This document shows, one piece after another, positions 57,356 through 64,000 of a stretch of DNA of 64,000 bases. Under the pieces are notes generated by a model. That model saw only the letters and a program-made list of their open reading frames with translations. It was not told where the DNA came from and ran no database searches. Location of the stretch: NCBI GenBank assembly GCA_963729875.1, contig CAVSPR010000006.1, positions 558,001 through 622,000 on the forward strand, read 5' to 3'. Within the stretch, counting starts at the first letter, position 1. Every line of letters starts with the position of its first letter. This DNA is from DATBSL01 sp963729875. GTDB lineage: Bacteria > Acidobacteriota > Vicinamibacteria > Fen-336. A program made the translations under genes and the position numbers.

Positions 57356-58225
57356 ATGAGCGCGCGGACGGCCGAGGCGAGCGCACCCTGTCGGGTGGAC
57401 CTCGCCGGCGGGGAACCGGGGAGCGTGGTGGTGACGGTGGCACTCGACCGGCGGGCGTGGGCGCGCGTCGAGGCCGGGGTTAGCGGGGTCGAGATCGAGT
57501 CGAAGGACGCCCCATCCCGCGCGCGCGGCCGGGACGTGGAGGAACTGCTCGAGACCGGCACGCTCCCTCTCGCGGCGCGCGTCCTGCGGGCCCTGGGCGT
57601 GAAGACCGGCGTGCGCGTGGTCACCCAGTCGCGCGTGCCGCCGGGTTCCGGGCTCGGGGAAGGCGCCGCGCTGGCGGTGGCCGTCGTCGGGGCGGCCGCT
57701 CGCGCCCTCGACCGCCGTCTCGGGCCCGACGAGATCGCGAACGTGGCGGCCGAGGCCCTGGGCCCGGACCAGGAGGCGCACACCGCCGTTCTCGGCGGGG
57801 TTCTCGCGCTTCACCCGGAGGGGGGACGCTTCCGGCCCGAGCGTCTGCACGTGGACCCGGCACGGATCGAGGAGTCGCTGCTCCTGCTGGACGGGGGCGT
57901 CCCGCCATCCGAGGCGCTCTCGCGCGGACCCGTGGCGAACGCCCCGGAGGTCTCCCGGGGCATCCGTGCGGCCCTGCTGGAAGGGCGGATCGAGGAGCTG
58001 ATCGGCCTCTGGGCCGAAGAGGCGGGCGCCGTCGGCGAGGCCGTTCGGGCGGCGGGCGGCGCGTCACGGGTCTGCGGGGCGGGGCGAGGCCGGATCGTGG
58101 CCGCCTGGGCGCCCCCTGGCTCACGCGGGCCGGGCATCCGCGAGGCCGTGGTCGCCGCGGCGAAGGCGGCAGGCCTGCGGATCTTCCAAGCGCGCGTGGA
58201 CCTGCGGGGCCTGGACGTGGAGTGA
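57356..58225 (+). CDS. Divergent GHMP-kinase-like protein
   Basis: A 289-residue protein resembling the GHMP kinase fold. The N-terminal APCRVDLAGGEPG matches the first motif of sugar-phosphate kinases such as HddA. The ATP-loop is SRVPPGSGLGEGAALAVAVV, in which the usual Ser pair after GLG is replaced by Glu-Gly. The third motif region reads LGPDQEAHTAVLGGVLAL, altered from the usual QDQ. Kinase activity is therefore uncertain. An ATG after GGGGAGGC is the likely start. Cotranscribed with DUF362, which suggests a shared pathway. Confidence 0.65.
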   Translation: MSARTAEASAPCRVDLAGGEPGSVVVTVALDRRAWARVEAGVSGVEIESKDAPSRARGRDVEELLETGTLPLAARVLRALGVKTGVRVVTQSRVPPGSGLGEGAALAVAVVGAAARALDRRLGPDEIANVAAEALGPDQEAHTAVLGGVLALHPEGGRFRPERLHVDPARIEESLLLLDGGVPPSEALSRGPVANAPEVSRGIRAALLEGRIEELIGLWAEEAGAVGEAVRAAGGASRVCGAGRGRIVAAWAPPGSRGPGIREAVVAAAKAAGLRIFQARVDLRGLDVE

Positions 58226-58239
58226 GGCGCAGGCCGGGC

Positions 58240-58245
58240 TATAAT
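58240..58245 (+). promoter_or_regulatory. Consensus -10 TATAAT of efp
   Basis: Perfect TATAAT 26 bases before the efp ATG, with GAGGTAGCGAGGGA as ribosome-binding stretch. No clear -35. Confidence 0.6.
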
Positions 58246-58271
58246 GCGGGGTTTGGAGAGGTAGCGAGGGA

Positions 58272-58835
58272 ATGATCCAGGCGACGCAGCTCAAGAAGGG
58301 CATGTGCATCAAGCACGACAACGACCTCTACCGGATCGTGGAGGCGCAGCACAAGACGCCGGGCAACCTGCGGGGGCTGGTGCAGACGAAGATCCGGAGC
58401 CTGAAGACCGGCGCCATCAGCGAGCACCGCTTCCGGTCGGTGGACATGGTGCAGCGGGCCATCCTGGACGAGACGGAGATGGAGTACCTGTACCAGGACG
58501 GCGACATGTACAACTTCATGAACAACGAGACCTTCGAGCAGGTGGCGCTCTCGGACGACGTCCTCGGCGACGCCGTGCCGTACCTCATCCCGAACATCAA
58601 GCTCGCGATCGAGTTCTACGAGGGCCGGCCGGTGGGGATCGAGCTGCCCCTCACCGTCGAGATGAAGGTCATGGAGACCGAGCCCGCCATCAAGGGGGCG
58701 AGTGTCTCGAACGTGGGCAAGCCCGCGAAGATGGAGACCGGGCTGATCGTGCAGGTCCCCCCGTTCATCAACGAGGGCGACGTCATCCGCATCGACACCG
58801 CCAGCGCTTCGTACATCGAGCGCGTCGCGCGGTAG
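58272..58835 (+). CDS. efp: Elongation factor P
   Basis: A 187-residue three-domain translation factor that relieves ribosome stalling at polyproline. The N-terminal KOW-like domain holds the tip loop HKTPGNLRGLV, then KTGAISEHRFRSVDMVQRA; domain II has YLYQDGDMYNFMNNETFEQV, and domain III TGASVSNVGKPAKMETGLIV-like residues ending in NEGDVIRIDTASASYIERV. At the position aligned to modified Lys34 of E. coli EF-P (PGKG), this protein has Asn32 (PGNLRG), with Arg34 two residues on. Intact. The tdk gene follows. Confidence 0.93.
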   Translation: MIQATQLKKGMCIKHDNDLYRIVEAQHKTPGNLRGLVQTKIRSLKTGAISEHRFRSVDMVQRAILDETEMEYLYQDGDMYNFMNNETFEQVALSDDVLGDAVPYLIPNIKLAIEFYEGRPVGIELPLTVEMKVMETEPAIKGASVSNVGKPAKMETGLIVQVPPFINEGDVIRIDTASASYIERVAR

Positions 58836-58844
58836 GACGACCCC

Positions 58845-59420
58845 TTGCCCGCCCCCCCGTCCGCCCGCCCGGGCTCGATCGAGGTCATCACCGGCAGCAT
58901 GTTCAGCGGGAAGAGCGAGGAGCTCATCCGCCGCGTGCGCCGGGTCCAGATCGCCCGCCAGAAGGTGCAGCTGTTCAAGCCGAGGCTCGACGCCCGCTAC
59001 TCGGAGGCGGAGATCGTCAGCCACTCGGAGATGAAGATGCCCTCCCAGGTCGTCGACAAGGCCGGGGAGATCCCGCCCCTCGTGGTCCCGGACACCGAGG
59101 TGGTGGCCATCGACGAGGGCCAGTTCTTCGACGCCTCCCTGGTCGCGGTGGCGGACGAGCTCGCGAACCGCGGGCTGCGCGTCATCGTGGCCGGGCTCGA
59201 CCAGGACTACCGGGGCCGGCCCTTCGAGCCCATGCCCCAGCTCATGGCGATCGCCGAGTACGTGGACAAGACCCTCGCCGTCTGCATGCGTTGCGGGGCT
59301 CCCGCGAATCGCTCCCAGCGGCTGGTGCGGACCGAAGACCAGATCGTCGTGGGCGGCGCCGGCCAGTACGAGGCCCGCTGCCGCCGCTGCTTCCACCCTG
59401 AAGGCGTGGCGTCCGAGTAG
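58845..59420 (+). CDS. tdk: Thymidine kinase (type II)
   Basis: A 191-residue salvage kinase. The P-loop is GSMFSGKSEELI; AIDEGQFFDASL carries the catalytic Glu, and GLDQDYRGRPFEPMPQLMAI the thymidine lasso region. A structural zinc is bound by CMRCG and CRRCF. The start is a TTG at 58845 with an extended N-terminus (MPAPPSARPGSIEVITGSMF). Ten bases after efp. Confidence 0.9.
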   Translation: MPAPPSARPGSIEVITGSMFSGKSEELIRRVRRVQIARQKVQLFKPRLDARYSEAEIVSHSEMKMPSQVVDKAGEIPPLVVPDTEVVAIDEGQFFDASLVAVADELANRGLRVIVAGLDQDYRGRPFEPMPQLMAIAEYVDKTLAVCMRCGAPANRSQRLVRTEDQIVVGGAGQYEARCRRCFHPEGVASE

Positions 59421-59426
59421 CGCCCG

Positions 59427-60464
59427 GTGGACCTCCTCCCGCTCGACGGGGCCCAGGGCGAGGGCGGTGGGCAGGTCCTGCGGACCGCGCTGGCGCTCTC
59501 GGCGGCTACCGGGCAGGGCTTCCGCATCGAGCGGATCCGGGCCGGCCGTCTCCGCCCCGGCCTGCGGCCGCAGCACCTGGCGGCCGTGCGGGCGGCGGCG
59601 ATGAGCTGCGGGGCCGAGGTGCACGGGGCCTTCGACGGCTCTCCCGACCTGCGCTTCGTGCCCGGGCCGGTCGCGGCCGGCGAGTTCCGGTTCGACATCG
59701 GGACGGCCGGGGCGGCCACCCTCGTCCTCCAGACGGTGCTCCCCGTGCTGGCCACCGCGGCCGCGACGAGCCGGGTCGTGGTGACGGGGGGCACGCACGT
59801 GCCGCGCAGCCCCAGCCATCACTTCCTCTCGCGGCACTGGGCGGAGGTGGTCGGGCGCATGGGCCTCTCGCCGCGCCTGCGCCTCGAGCAGGCGGGCTTC
59901 TCACCCCGTGGCGAGGGACGCATCGAGGCCGAGGTGGGGCCGTGGACGCGCCCGGCGACCCTCGACCTCTCGGAGCGGGGCGCCCTCGTGGCCGTGAGAG
60001 GCGTGTCGGGGTCGGCGCGGCTCAAGGGAGACGTGGCCCGGCGCGCGGCGGACGCCGCGCGGACCCTCCTCTGGGAGCAGCGGCGGATGGAGAGCGAGTG
60101 GGAGGTCGTGGACCTCCTGTCGGCCTCGCCCGGCTCCTTCCTGCTCGTCGAGGCCGTCTTCGAGACCGGCCGTGCCGCCTTCGGCTCGCTGGGGGAGCGC
60201 GGCCTGCCGCCGGAGGTCCTCGGCGAGAGGGCGGCGCGCCGCGTCCTCCGCTTCCTCGACGACGAGGAGGCGGCGGTCGACCCCTGGCTCGCCGACCAGC
60301 TCGCGGTTCCCCTCGCGCTGGCGGGGGGCGGGGGACGGCTCCAGACCTCGGAGCTCACCGCACACCTCGAGACCGTGGCGGGTGTCCTGCGCACCTTCGG
60401 AGTGGCCGCCGACACCTGGGGCCGGCGGGGGGGGCCGGGCGGCCTCGCGGTGGGGCGCGTTTGA
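59427..60464 (+). CDS. rtcA: RNA 3'-terminal phosphate cyclase
   Basis: A 345-residue enzyme that converts RNA 3'-phosphate to a 2',3'-cyclic phosphate through an adenylated His. It starts with DGAQGEGGGQVLRTALALSA, followed by IRAGRLRPGLRPQHLAAVRA, FDIGTAGAATLVLQTVLPVL and THVPRSPSHHFLSRHW. Near the C-terminus a candidate nucleophilic His lies in TSELTAHLETVAGV. Intact. No rtcB or archease is nearby, unlike the E. coli rtcBA operon. Confidence 0.92.
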   Translation: MDLLPLDGAQGEGGGQVLRTALALSAATGQGFRIERIRAGRLRPGLRPQHLAAVRAAAMSCGAEVHGAFDGSPDLRFVPGPVAAGEFRFDIGTAGAATLVLQTVLPVLATAAATSRVVVTGGTHVPRSPSHHFLSRHWAEVVGRMGLSPRLRLEQAGFSPRGEGRIEAEVGPWTRPATLDLSERGALVAVRGVSGSARLKGDVARRAADAARTLLWEQRRMESEWEVVDLLSASPGSFLLVEAVFETGRAAFGSLGERGLPPEVLGERAARRVLRFLDDEEAAVDPWLADQLAVPLALAGGGGRLQTSELTAHLETVAGVLRTFGVAADTWGRRGGPGGLAVGRV

Positions 60465-60483
60465 CCACCGACCCGGGCGTCCC

Positions 60484-60489
60484 TAGGAT
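60484..60489 (+). promoter_or_regulatory. -10 hexamer TAGGAT, leaderless geometry
   Basis: TAGGAT is followed by seven bases and a GTG at 60497, the likely start of the small membrane protein. This promoter would give the radical SAM cassette its own leaderless start. Confidence 0.45.
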
Positions 60490-60496
60490 GGTTCTC

Positions 60497-60658
60497 GTGA
60501 CCGACGAGGGACGCTCGCACCCCAGCACGGTGTTGCGCCTGCTCCTGTGGGACTTCAGCCGAGGCAGCCTCGCGTACGACCTGGCCTTCTTCGTCGCGAT
60601 TGCCCTGCTGCTCCTCGTCCCCGCCGGGTTCTGGGGAGATCCGCTCTGCCCGAGGTGA
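60497..60658 (+). CDS. Small single-pass membrane protein preceding a radical SAM gene
   Basis: A 53-residue protein: a short basic N-terminus (GRSHPSTVLRLLL), then WDFSRGSLAYDLAFF and one hydrophobic helix (LAFFVAIALLLLVPAGFWGD). The start is a GTG at 60497 seven bases after a -10-like hexamer; an ATG at 60488 overlaps that hexamer. The stop overlaps the radical SAM start as GTGA, so the two are translationally coupled. It could be a membrane partner of the enzyme or its peptide substrate. No known family recognised. Confidence 0.5.
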   Translation: MTDEGRSHPSTVLRLLLWDFSRGSLAYDLAFFVAIALLLLVPAGFWGDPLCPR

Positions 60659-61653
60659 CGGCGGGGGCGCGGGCGCTCTCCGGCGCGACGAAGAAGGCCC
60701 GGCTCCTCCGGGCCTTCCTCGCGGGAGTGCCGGTCCACTGCACGTGGCAGCTCTCGCCGCGGTGCGAGTCCCTGTGCCACTTCTGCGACCACCGCGCGGA
60801 GCACGCCGCGGAGGAACTCGACGCCCGCGCCTGCGCCGGGGTGGCCGAGGAGCTGGGCCGGGGCGGATCCCTGCTCGTCAGCTTCACCGGCTCCGAGCCG
60901 TTCCTTCGCCAGGACCTCCCGCAGATCGTGGCCGCGACGGCGTCCCGGCACTTCCCGTTGCTGGTGACGAACGGGTGGCTGGTGAGCTCGGCCCGCGCGC
61001 GAGCGGTGTGGCACGCGGGGCTCGAGGCGGCCACCGTCACCCTCGAGGACGCCCTCCCGGAGCGGCACGACACGGTCACGGGCCAGCCGGGCTCGCACGA
61101 GCGCGCGGTGGCAGCCCTGGAGCGACTGGGACGGGAGCGCACGCGGCGATCGCAGCGAGTGAACGTGCGAACCCGCCTGCGGGACGCCGACCTTGGCCCG
61201 CTCGAGCGGGTGCTGGTGCAGGCCGCCCGACACGGCGCGACGGTCACGGTGGAGGCGGCCTTCCCCCTTCCCGTGCTCGACGGGGAGGCGGCGGCAATGG
61301 TGGCGAAGCTGCGCGAGCTGCGGCAGCGGCACGCTCACTTGCGCAGCGCCGCCCCCGCCCTCGAGGCGATGGGCCACGCAGTGAGCGGGGGCGTGCCCGG
61401 CTGCCTGGCCGGGCGGGCCTTCTTCAACGTGGACCACCGGGGCCGGGTCACCAAGTGCGTCGAGTTCCGGGGCGCGGAGGACCGGGCGGGGGTGCTTCCG
61501 GCCGATCCGGAGCCGGCCGTCCGGGCGCGCCTGCGGGCGACGCACGCCGCCAACGACTGCCGGGCCTGCTGGTACGCCTCGCGCGCAGAGATCGAGTCGC
61601 TCTACACGGTGCGGGGCTTCGTGGCCGGCCTGCGGACCCTGGTCACGGCGTGA
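60655..61653 (+). CDS. Radical SAM protein with C-terminal Cys (twitch/SPASM-like) region
   Basis: A 332-residue enzyme. The radical SAM cluster is CESLCHFC (C-x3-C-x2-C), followed by the glycine-rich VSFTGSEPFLRQDLPQIVAA. The C-terminal part carries four more Cys in PGCLAGRAFFNVDHRGRVTK, CVEF and NDCRACWYAS, typical of an auxiliary Fe-S cluster domain (twitch or short SPASM). Such enzymes modify peptides, sugars or lipids. It is coupled to a small membrane protein upstream and a secreted metalloprotease downstream by GTGA overlaps. Intact. Confidence 0.85.
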   Translation: MTAGARALSGATKKARLLRAFLAGVPVHCTWQLSPRCESLCHFCDHRAEHAAEELDARACAGVAEELGRGGSLLVSFTGSEPFLRQDLPQIVAATASRHFPLLVTNGWLVSSARARAVWHAGLEAATVTLEDALPERHDTVTGQPGSHERAVAALERLGRERTRRSQRVNVRTRLRDADLGPLERVLVQAARHGATVTVEAAFPLPVLDGEAAAMVAKLRELRQRHAHLRSAAPALEAMGHAVSGGVPGCLAGRAFFNVDHRGRVTKCVEFRGAEDRAGVLPADPEPAVRARLRATHAANDCRACWYASRAEIESLYTVRGFVAGLRTLVTA

Positions 61654-62949
61654 GTGGCCCGGGGGCTCTCGCCCTCTGCGTCCTCCTGCTCGCCGGCGCC
61701 CCCTCGACGCAGGCCCCTCCTTCGCCGGGCGAGAAGGGACCGGTCGCCGAAGCGGCGGACCTCGTCAACGCCCTCCTCGGCGGTCTGCTGGGGACCGGCG
61801 AGGTGACCGGCGCCCGTCTGCAGGAGGAGGTGGCCGAGGCCGGCGGCGTGCCGTTCCGACGCGACGTCCCCGTGGCCTTCCTCGGGCGGGAGCAGCTCGC
61901 CGCGTACCTCCGCGAGCTCTTCGACGACGAGTACCCCGTGGCCGTCGCCCGTTCCGACGAGCGCCTCCTCCAGGCGTTCGACCTGCTGCCCGCGGGGACG
62001 GACCTGCGCGCCCTGCGCGCGCAGGTCCTGGAGGAGAACGTGGCGGGCTTCTACGACGAGAGGCCGGACCGGAGGCGGCTGTACGCGGTCAGCGAGGAAC
62101 GGTCCTTCTCGCCGATGAACCAGGTCATCCTCGCCCACGAGCTGCGGCACGCCCTTCAGGACCAATACGAGGACCTCGACTCGTTCCTCGGGCCGGACGT
62201 ATCGGACTTCGACGACCGGCGGCTCGCCTGGACGTCCCTGCTCGAGGGCGACGCCACGCTCGTCATGGAGCGCTTCGTGCGGCTGCGCCTGGGCGCGCTC
62301 GGGGCCTCCGTCGGAGTCGGAGGGGACCGAGGGAGAGCCGCCTCCCGGGACACCGGGCCTCTTCGACGTACCCGGGGCGCCGCCGGTGGTGCGGGACCAG
62401 CTGGTCCAGCCCTATCTCGCCGGGCTCGCTTTCGCGCGAGCGCTCTGGGCCCGGGGCGGCGCGCCGGCCCTCAGGGAGGCCTGGGGCCGGCCGCCCGAGT
62501 CGACCGAGCAGGTCCTTCACCCCGGGAAGTACTTCGCGCGCGAGCGCCCTCTTGCCGTGAGGCCCGCGGTTCCGGCGCCGGCCGGGGCGCGCCTCCTCTC
62601 GGAGGGCGTGCTCGGCGAGCTCCTGCTGAGGACGCTCCTCGAGGACGGAGCAGAGACGGCCGCCGCGGGATGGGGCGGTGACGGGTGGCGCCTGTGGGAC
62701 GTGGGAGAGCGGACGGCCCTCGCCTGGCGCACCGAGTGGGACTCGCCGGCCGACGCGGGGGAGTTCCATTCGGCCCTCCGTGCGCGGTTCGGACGCCACC
62801 GGCGCGCGCCGGCGCGCGGCGCGTGGGAGGTCTTCGCGAGCGGGAGCGGTCGCCTCTTCGGCATCCGGCGTTCCGGGGACGCGGTCGAGCTCGTCTCGGC
62901 CGATACGCCGGCCGTGCTCGACAGCCTGGTCGGACCCCCGGGCCCCTGA
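61650..62949 (+). CDS. Secreted HELRH zinc metalloprotease-like protein, one frame break
   Basis: About 430 residues. A signal peptide (VSGPGALALCVLLLAGAPST) precedes the mature protein. NVAGFYDERPDRRRLYAV leads to the metal-binding QVILAHELRHALQDQYEDLD (HExxH) and, 35 residues on, SLLEGDATLVM, whose Glu is a likely third zinc ligand, as in gluzincins. After a break near 62330 the C-terminal half reads VVRDQLVQPYLAGLAFARAL, HPGKYFARERPL, ALAWRTEWDSPADAGEFHSA and GSGRLFGIRRSGDAVELVSA. The GTG start overlaps the radical SAM stop. No recognised name. Confidence 0.7.
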
Positions 62950-63073
62950 GCGCGGAGCGCCGCCCGCCCGCCCGCCGGCCCCGCCCCGCTTGCTGCGGGC
63001 CGTGCGTAGGGCTAGAGTGCGTGCGGCGGCCGACCGGCCGAGGAGGCCGGGCGACGGGCCGCAAGGGGGAGAA

Positions 63074-63462
63074 ATGGCGACCTCGACACCTGGCGGCGCG
63101 AAGACGAACCTCGGCCTGGAGCCCAACGTCGCGGGCCTGCTCTGCTACGTCCCGTGCTGCATCGGCCTCGTGTTCTCCGTCGTGGCCGCGATCGTGGAGA
63201 AGCAGAGCCGTTTCGTCCGGTTCCACGCGTTCCAGAGCCTGCTCGTCCACGCGGCGGCCATCGTGCTGGGGATCGGCCTGAACTCGTGCAGGTGGCGCTC
63301 GGCTTCGCCGGGCTGGGGGCGGTCGGCCTGCTCCTGTCGCTCGTGGGGATGGTCGTCGGCGTGGCCTTCCTCGGCCTGACCATCTTCCTGATGATCAAGG
63401 CCAACGCGGGCGAGGAGCTGGAGCTGCCGGTGGTCGGGCCCCTGGCCCGCCAGTGGGCCTAG
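63074..63462 (+). CDS. DUF4870-like small membrane protein, one frame break
   Basis: About 128 residues of a Tic20-like/DUF4870 membrane protein. NLGLEPNVAGLLCYVPCCIG and AAIVEKQSRFVRFHAFQSLL are characteristic (EK.S.FVRFHA..SL), followed after a break near 63290 by VGLLLSLVGMVVGVAFLGLT and MIKANAGEELELPVVGPLA. Four hydrophobic segments. Ribosome-binding site AAGGGGGAG. Unknown function. Confidence 0.8.
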
Positions 63463-63501
63463 CCGCCGAACCCTTCGCGCCGTCTCGCGCGGCGTCCGGG
63501 T

Positions 63502-64000
63502 CTAGCCTGCGGCCTGCTCCACCAGGATCCGGCCGGTAGCCCTCGAGCCGAGGATCCGGCCGGACCACTGCAGCCGAGGGCAGCACCACGGCGTAGACCT
63601 GCGGGTCGTCCACGACGTGCGGCGTCAGCTGGCCCGTCCACATGATGACGGAGGGGCCGGGACGGAGACCGGACGCCCGGGTTGACACGCCAGCGGGAGC
63701 GGCTTGCTCGCCACCGAGAGGGCCACCATGCCGGCGGCCCTCGAGAGCGACGACGTCGACCGGGCTCTCCTCCTCGCCGCCCAGGTGGAGGTAGCGGGGC
63801 TGCAGCCCCTCCTCGCAGGCGAGGAGGTGGGCGGGCTCGACGAAGACCGCCTCGTCCGCCACCGCATGAAGGTGATCTCGCGCTCGTGGTCGGTGAGGAG
63901 GAGGCGCCCCGTCCCGGTGACGATGACGAGGGCGGCGCGGGCGCCGGGCGCGCTTGTCCTTCACCCAGAAGGTCAGGTTGCCGCTGTAGGAGTAGATCGT
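63502..64000 (-). CDS. AIM24-like protein, frame interrupted and cut by the right edge
   Basis: The minus-strand frames join to ALVIVTGTGRLLLTDHEREI, DEAVFVEPAHLLACEEGLQP, GMVALSVASKPLPL, PSVIMWTGQLTPHVVDDPQV and a terminal GRILVEQAAG. This beta-rich pattern with VFVEPAHLLA and IMWTGQLTP resembles the AIM24/DUF124 family. Breaks lie near 63940, 63860, 63725, 63660 and 63560. The start is beyond base 64000. It converges with the DUF4870-like gene. Function unknown. Confidence 0.5.

Overview
The window is very GC-rich (about 70 % or more by eye), densely packed bacterial chromosomal DNA with short intergenic gaps, many 4-base start/stop overlaps (ATGA, GTGA) and frequent GTG starts. A secreted protein resembling the VWFA-related Acidobacterial family (8185-9214), a Dus3-like dihydrouridine synthase, peptidase-MA and HELRH metalloproteases and the overall gene mix suggest an Acidobacteriota genome, possibly near Thermoanaerobaculia. 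That assignment is inference. No plasmid, phage, integrase, insertion sequence or CRISPR signal was seen.

Layout. 1-9.2 kb: a CoA-transferase cut by the left edge, a solute-binding-like protein, an NfnAB/SudAB-type flavoprotein pair, a zinc-ribbon mini-protein, an ABC exporter, a Dus3-like tRNA enzyme and a VWA protein. 9.3-18.7 kb: MATE exporter, PQQ-type sugar dehydrogenase with cytochrome c, cystathionine beta-synthase, glycerol kinase, DUF3187 protein, Tat-exported lactonase, tRNA-Glu and an SDR. 18.9-25.4 kb: Asp-box repeat protein, MFS transporter, CbpA-type DnaJ, CsgG-like protein and a CDP-alcohol phosphatidyltransferase. 25.4-37.3 kb: an exopolysaccharide/capsule locus with UDP-xylose synthase, polyprenyl-phosphate sugar transferase, four glycosyltransferases, UDP-glucose dehydrogenase, a GT2 and an MsbA-like ABC exporter. 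The two nucleotide-sugar enzymes give a UDP-glucose to UDP-glucuronate to UDP-xylose route.

37.3-48 kb is a housekeeping block: yicC-gmk-rpoZ-coaBC-udg-priA, a site-2 protease, an HU gene, der, ihfA-merR, tRNA-Pro(GGG), surE and tRNA-Pro(CGG). 48.0-49.8 kb is a lower-GC patch right after tRNA-Pro(CGG) with a trypsin-like protein that lacks its catalytic His and a small secreted HYR-like protein. 49.9-56.1 kb holds a BaiN-type flavoprotein, acylphosphatase, apt, tRNA-Arg, a TPR-like protein, sppA and a zinc-ribbon/peptidase-MA protein. 56.2-64 kb holds DUF362 plus a GHMP-like protein, efp, tdk, rtcA, a small membrane protein with a radical SAM enzyme and a metalloprotease, a DUF4870-like membrane protein and an AIM24-like protein cut by the right edge.

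Two window-wide features matter to the reader. First, many genes that align well to known families are broken by single-base insertions or deletions, concentrated at 4.1-9.8, 25.9-34.6 and 49.9-56 kb, whereas 18.9-25.4 and 34.6-47.9 kb are nearly clean. This looks like sequencing or assembly error more than gene decay, so interrupted frames are annotated as single genes. Second, several genes have a -10-like hexamer ending only 6-8 bases before the start codon and no Shine-Dalgarno sequence, which points to leaderless transcripts.
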